A stretch of 26,292 nt of DNA, from NCBI GenBank assembly GCA_040255575.1, contig JBDZVF010000027.1, positions 1 to 26,292 of the forward strand. The letters run 5' to 3'. Shown piece after piece: positions 23,178 through 26,292 of this stretch (position 1 is its first letter; each line of letters begins with the position of its first letter). The DNA comes from JADGHX01 sp040255575 (GTDB lineage Bacteria > Pseudomonadota > Gammaproteobacteria > Steroidobacterales > Steroidobacteraceae). The notes beneath the pieces are model-generated. The model searched no databases. It saw nothing but the letters and a program-made list of their open reading frames with translations, and was not told the origin of the DNA. Made by a program: the position numbers and the translations under genes.

Positions 23178-24028
23178 GGTCGACGCGAGTTCCTGATTGC
23201 GAGCTCTGTGGGCGCGGCTTTCGCGACGGTTGCGCACGCGACGCCGGCGGTGGCTTCTCCCGGCTGGCCGGCCGGCATGACGGGTGGAGCCGCTGAAATA
23301 CCTTCTGGCGCGAGCGTGCACGCGGATGCCGGGTTCGCCGAAGTTCACGCGATCGTGTACGAACCGAGATACGCGGTTTCGTGCGACTTCGTCCGGCAGC
23401 ACGCGACGCCCGGCGTTCAGGTTTTCAGGTCCGATGAGTGCATGGTCCACCTCTGGCGCGGTCCGCTCGTGCGGCGGCCAGAAGCTGGCGGTGAGTTGAT
23501 GCACGCCACGTCGCAGCGTACCGCCGATCGCTTGTCGGCGGCGGCGNNNNNNNNNNNNNNNNNNNNNNNNNNNNNNNNNNNNNNNNNNNNNNNNNNNNNN
23601 NNNNNNNNNNNNNNNNNNNNNNNNNNNNNNNNNNNNNNNNNNNNNNTGAGTTGATGCACGCCACGTCGCAGCGTACCGCCGATCGCTTGTCGGCGGCGGC
23701 GTCGGCGCATATCGCTGGGGCGCGGCGCGTCCCAGGGACACTTCGCAACGCCGAGGCGATGCACGTGCCGGGGGCACCCCGCAACGCCGAGGCGCCGCGC
23801 GTGCCCGGGCCACTTCGCAACGCCGTGACGCCGCGCGTGCCGGGGGCACCTCGCAACGCCGAGGCGCCGCGCGCCCCGGGAACGCTTCGCATCGCCGGGG
23901 CCACGCTTTATTCCGATTTCGCCATCGCACGCGATTGCGCGCGCGATCTGGGGCTTCGCGTGTTGCGCGAAGAGTGGCTGAGCGATGCGCAGGCCACACT
24001 CGTCACCTGGCTCATAGGTTCCTCATGA
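23175..24028 (+). CDS. Exported hypothetical protein, interrupted by an assembly gap
   Basis: I do not recognise the family. ATG 23175 has GGAGG 8 nt upstream and starts a signal sequence with a twin-arginine look (MGRREFLIASSVGAAFATVAHA). The mature part contains AEVHAIVYEPRYAVSCDFVRQHA and MVHLWRGPLVRR before the N-run (23547-23646). After the gap the frame resumes with LMHATSQRTADRLSAAA, a five-unit 12-residue repeat (R-V-P-G-x-x-R-N-A-E-A-P) and a conserved-looking end (GATLYSDFAIARDCARDLGLRVLREEWL). The 55 nt on both sides of the gap are identical. Merging them removes 155 nt and joins both halves in one frame, giving about 232 residues. The stop overlaps the next gene (ATGA). An in-frame ATG at 23046 would add a repeat-encoded leader. 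Confidence 0.6.
23492..23546 (+). repeat. 55-nt sequence flanking the gap, left copy
   Basis: It is identical to 23647-23701 and ends exactly where the N-run begins. The length and position fit an unmerged overlap of two contig ends rather than a biological duplication. Confidence 0.9.
23547..23646. other. Assembly gap (100 N)
   Basis: Exactly 100 N, the usual placeholder for a gap of unknown size. The true gap may be negative (a 55-nt overlap); see the flanking copies. Confidence 0.97.
23647..23701 (+). repeat. 55-nt sequence flanking the gap, right copy
   Basis: It is identical to 23492-23546 and begins exactly where the N-run ends. Confidence 0.9.
23726..23902 (+). repeat. 36-nt tandem repeat, about five units, in coding frame
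   Basis: Units start at 23726, 23762, 23798, 23834 and 23870 (the last truncated to about 33 nt). Each encodes 12 residues of the type R-V-P-G-A-P-R-N-A-E-A-P. Units 2 and 4 are nearly identical. There is no spacer between units, so it is a minisatellite in a coding sequence and not a CRISPR array. Confidence 0.9.
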
Positions 24029-26112
24029 AGCGATTCAGTCTGGTCGTGCTCGCCGCCTTCGCGCTGTGTGCCGCGATGGCATCGGTATCGGTATCGGCAG
24101 CCCCGACCGCCTGGGTCAGCGATGCCTCACGCTCGGAGCTCGGCTTTACGAGCGCGTATGGAGGCGAGCCGGTAAAGGGCGTGTTCAGAAAATGGAGCGC
24201 ACAGATCGCATTCGATCCGAATGATCTCGCGGGCTCGCGTCTCGACGTGACCGTTGATACACGTTCGGTTGAAACGGGTATCGAGGAGCAGGATGCTGCG
24301 CTCATCGGCACGGAGTGGCTGGCGACGAAGATGTTTCCGCAGGCTCGCTTCGTGGCGAGCGCCATTCGCCGAAGCGCGGGGCCTGACAGTTTCGAGGCTG
24401 AGGGTGAGCTGACGCTGCGGGGCATTTCCAAACCGGTTTCCGTCACCTTCGTGGCTTCGCGTGAAGGTTCGGAGCTGGCGATGAAAGGCACCGCGAGCCT
24501 CGATCGCAGCAACTTCGATGTGGGCACAGGGCAGTGGAGCCGCCCGGACTCCGTGCCGTTCCGCGTGGACGTGCACTTCGATCTGAAGGCGAGGCCGGCG
24601 AGCTCCATTGCCGCAGCCTCGACGAGCGCCGGAAGTACATCTAGCTCGACGAGCGACCCGACTGCAGCCGGTGCGAGTGCTGCCGGCTCGACGAACGACC
24701 CGAGCGCGCTTAGCTCGACGAGCAGCCGCGGCGCGGGGGGGACAGCAGCTTCAGGTTCACAGCCGGCAGGTTCACCCACTCCGTCAGCTTCAGCAGCCCC
24801 GCCGGCACCGGCGGCGCAAGTCTCGTCGGCAGCGCCACAGGCAGCGGCTCCAACCTCCTCAGCAGCACCGTCCGCCACAGCGTCCTCTTCGGACACAGCT
24901 CCGGCGGCTTCCGCATCTTCCAGCTCTTCCTGGCGCGACGCTGCGGCGAACGACTACACGCCGACTCCCGCTTTCCCGAATCAAACGCGCGCCCCGGCGC
25001 CCGCGGTGCCGTCGAAATTCCAGGTGCAGGTGCTCACGGGCGGGCTCGTGCAACCATGGTCGCTCGCCTTTCTGCCCGATGGCCGCATGCTCGTGACGGA
25101 ACGACCGGGCCGCCTGCGCATCATCTCGCGCGATGGCGTGCAGTCGCCGCCCATCGAGGGACTCCCGCCCTTCAAGACGATTGCTGCGGAAGGCCTGCAC
25201 GATGTCGTGCTCGATCCAGCGTTCGCGCGCAATCGCACCCTGTACTTCACCTACTTCGCACCGCTGCCCAACGACACTCCGCCAACTCTTGAAGCCTGGA
25301 TCGACTGGCTGAAACTGCCCGCCGGTGAGCACGAGAAACATCCCTTCGGTTTCGAACGCGTCGCGCGCGCCCGCTTGTCTCTCGATGAGCGGCGTTTGGA
25401 GGACGTGAGGGTCATTCTCGAGGGAGGCAATCGACGGCTGGTGTTCGCGCGCGACGGCTCATTGCTGGTCGCTGCGTCTCCGCCCGCGGGGGGCGGCATC
25501 CCGGTAGATGACGAGCCGCAACGCCTGGGCAACACCTACGGCAAGGTGCTCAGAATCATGCCGGATGGCTCGATCCCTCGAGACAATCCTTTCGTTGGTC
25601 GCGCTGGTGTGCGGCCGGAAATCTATGCGTATGGCTTGCGGGATGTGGAAGGCGCCGCGCTCCACCCCCGCACCGGCGACCTGTGGACCATCGAGCACGG
25701 GCCGCGCGGTGGCGATGAGCTCAACCGCGTGCGCGCCGGGCGCAATTACGGCTTCCCGCTCATCAGCTACGGCCGCGAGTATTCCGGGGATCTCATCAAC
25801 GGCGGCAAGACTTCGCAGAAGGGCCTCGAGCAGCCGGTGTATTTCTGGACGCCTTCCATCGCACCGTCCGGGTTGCTCTTTTATACGGGCGATCTGTTCC
25901 CGGCGTGGAAGGGCTCGGTGTTCGTCGGCGCGATGGCGGGCAAGCGGCTCATTCGTCTCGAGCTCGATGGCGAGCGCGTGAAGTCGGAGGAGGCGCTGCT
26001 GGTCGAACGCGGTAAGCGGATTCGCGATGTCCGCCAGGGACCCGATGGCGCGCTGTACGTGCTGACGGCCGAAGCGAAGGGAGAGTTGCTGAGGCTCAGC
26101 CCGCCGGACTGA
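24025..26112 (+). CDS. YceI domain fused to PQQ-dependent aldose/sugar dehydrogenase
   Basis: A 695-residue exported protein. Signal peptide to about residue 25 (FSLVVLAAFALCAAMASVSVSA). A YceI lipocalin-like domain covers about 26-192 (WVSDASRSELGFTSAYGGEPVKGVFRKW, TGIEEQDAALIGTEWL, ELTLRGISKPVSVTF, DRSNFDVGTGQW), which in this family binds polyisoprenoid-type lipids. A low-complexity Ser/Ala/Thr/Pro linker spans about 193-325. A complete soluble-glucose-dehydrogenase-type beta-propeller covers about 328-695: LVQPWSLAFLPDGRMLVTERPGRL, EGLHDVVLDP with the catalytic-type His near 390, NTYGKVLRI, EHGPRGGDELN, NYGFP, SIAPSGLLFYTGD, RIRDVRQGPDGALYVLT. PQQ oxidises sugars or alcohols in the periplasm. 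The start ATG overlaps the previous stop (ATGA). Both domains are normally separate proteins. Confidence 0.92.
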   Translation: MKRFSLVVLAAFALCAAMASVSVSAAPTAWVSDASRSELGFTSAYGGEPVKGVFRKWSAQIAFDPNDLAGSRLDVTVDTRSVETGIEEQDAALIGTEWLATKMFPQARFVASAIRRSAGPDSFEAEGELTLRGISKPVSVTFVASREGSELAMKGTASLDRSNFDVGTGQWSRPDSVPFRVDVHFDLKARPASSIAAASTSAGSTSSSTSDPTAAGASAAGSTNDPSALSSTSSRGAGGTAASGSQPAGSPTPSASAAPPAPAAQVSSAAPQAAAPTSSAAPSATASSSDTAPAASASSSSSWRDAAANDYTPTPAFPNQTRAPAPAVPSKFQVQVLTGGLVQPWSLAFLPDGRMLVTERPGRLRIISRDGVQSPPIEGLPPFKTIAAEGLHDVVLDPAFARNRTLYFTYFAPLPNDTPPTLEAWIDWLKLPAGEHEKHPFGFERVARARLSLDERRLEDVRVILEGGNRRLVFARDGSLLVAASPPAGGGIPVDDEPQRLGNTYGKVLRIMPDGSIPRDNPFVGRAGVRPEIYAYGLRDVEGAALHPRTGDLWTIEHGPRGGDELNRVRAGRNYGFPLISYGREYSGDLINGGKTSQKGLEQPVYFWTPSIAPSGLLFYTGDLFPAWKGSVFVGAMAGKRLIRLELDGERVKSEEALLVERGKRIRDVRQGPDGALYVLTAEAKGELLRLSPPD

Positions 26113-26120
26113 GCGCGCAA

Positions 26121-26176
26121 GAAGCGCAGGAGAAGCGCGCAGGAGAAGCGCGCAGGAGAAGCGCGCAGGAGAAGCG
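26121..26176. repeat. 13-nt tandem repeat between convergent genes
   Basis: GAAGCGCGCAGGA occurs three times head to tail (26132, 26145, 26158), flanked by an 11-nt version (26121) and a partial copy (26171). It fills the spacer between the sugar-dehydrogenase stop and the LacI-family stop. The period is not a multiple of three, consistent with a non-coding place. Confidence 0.9.
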
Positions 26177-26184
26177 TTGCGGCC

Positions 26185-26292
26185 TCAGGCGCTGTTGCGC
26201 TCGACCAGCGTCGCTTCGATGTTCATCACCCGCTGCGGGGGCATCTCGCCGCGCAGCCGCTGCAGCAGGCATTCCGCCGCAACGTTCGCGAG
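26185..26292 (-). CDS. LacI-family transcriptional regulator, C-terminal 35 residues
   Basis: On the minus strand the frame is open from the right edge to TGA at 26185-26187. It reads LANVAAECLLQRLRGE ... VMNIEATLVERNSA, the typical end of LacI/GalR proteins, where a helix with 'A..LL.RL.G' is followed by a strand ending 'LVeR.S'. The DNA-binding half lies outside the window. It is convergent with the receptor 2/flavoprotein operon. Given the perfect LacI-type palindrome at 17995, it is the natural candidate repressor of both divergent operons; this pairing is inference. Confidence 0.7.
   Translation of the reverse strand, partial: LANVAAECLLQRLRGEMPPQRVMNIEATLVERNSA

Noticed and set aside
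23492..23701. Insertion sequence or transposon ends around the gap
   Set aside because: The flanking copies are direct, exactly abut the N block and restore a reading frame when merged, which fits a contig overlap better.
23726..23902. CRISPR array
   Set aside because: Units of 36 nt follow head to tail with no spacers, vary between copies and keep a reading frame; no cas gene is near.
22551..23999. A minus-strand frame running through the N gap
   Set aside because: It is open only because the repeats and the N block lack stops; there is no family match and real genes lie on the plus strand.

Overview
The window is high-GC chromosomal DNA from a Gram-negative proteobacterium. It carries two TonB-dependent outer-membrane receptors, a Lol-type lipoprotein, a periplasmic cytochrome and a LapA-like inner-membrane protein. 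The combination of DUF6152, tandem 'P-D-x-S/A-G-x-W-L-P' exported proteins, SnoaL-like proteins and TonB receptors is what I would expect in Steroidobacteraceae-like Gammaproteobacteria, but no marker gene is present to prove it. A 100-N gap flanked by an identical 55-nt sequence shows the source is a draft scaffold.

Layout. (1) 1-5105: the 3' end of an enolase-superfamily gene, a 968-aa FAD/Fe-S dehydrogenase, an old-yellow-enzyme family oxidoreductase on the minus strand, and a small proline-rich membrane-anchored protein. (2) 5475-7838: TonB-dependent receptor 1, followed by a non-coding stretch with a 16-nt palindrome and a promoter-hairpin-terminator unit that may be a very small RNA. 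(3) 8511-11119: a two-gene cassette of lower GC. It holds a 716-aa protein that reads as GNAT-PIN-GNAT-like-PUA-like, overlapping by 4 nt (GTGA) with an ASCH-domain protein. This is the best candidate for an undescribed system, probably RNA-directed (toxin-antitoxin or defence type). (4) 11405-14364: a lipoprotein with a lytic-transglycosylase domain, an Hsp20 chaperone (minus) and a LapA-domain protein. (5) 14447-17907, minus strand: a tightly packed five-gene operon (SnoaL-like, SDR, DUF6152, two paralogous exported proteins) in which every product starts with an export signal. (6) 18126-26112, plus strand: TonB receptor 2, a 4-cresol-dehydrogenase/vanillyl-alcohol-oxidase type flavoprotein, a c-type cytochrome, an unrecognised exported protein, and a YceI-PQQ sugar dehydrogenase fusion. 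(7) 26185-26292, minus: the last 35 codons of a LacI-family regulator.

How it may work together. Regions 5-7 look like one regulon for uptake and periplasmic oxidation of a para-substituted phenol or aryl compound. Receptor 2 imports the substrate, the flavoprotein plus cytochrome c oxidise it in the manner of p-cresol methylhydroxylase, and the divergent exported operon processes it further. The divergent promoter between the two operons carries a perfect 14-nt LacI-type palindrome and a second half-conserved copy just inside the receptor gene. The LacI gene at the right edge is the natural candidate regulator.

The stretch from 22.6 to 23.9 kb is unusually rich in tandem repeats whose periods are multiples of three (18, 33 and 36 nt). 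One array multiplies a Shine-Dalgarno plus start-codon module.
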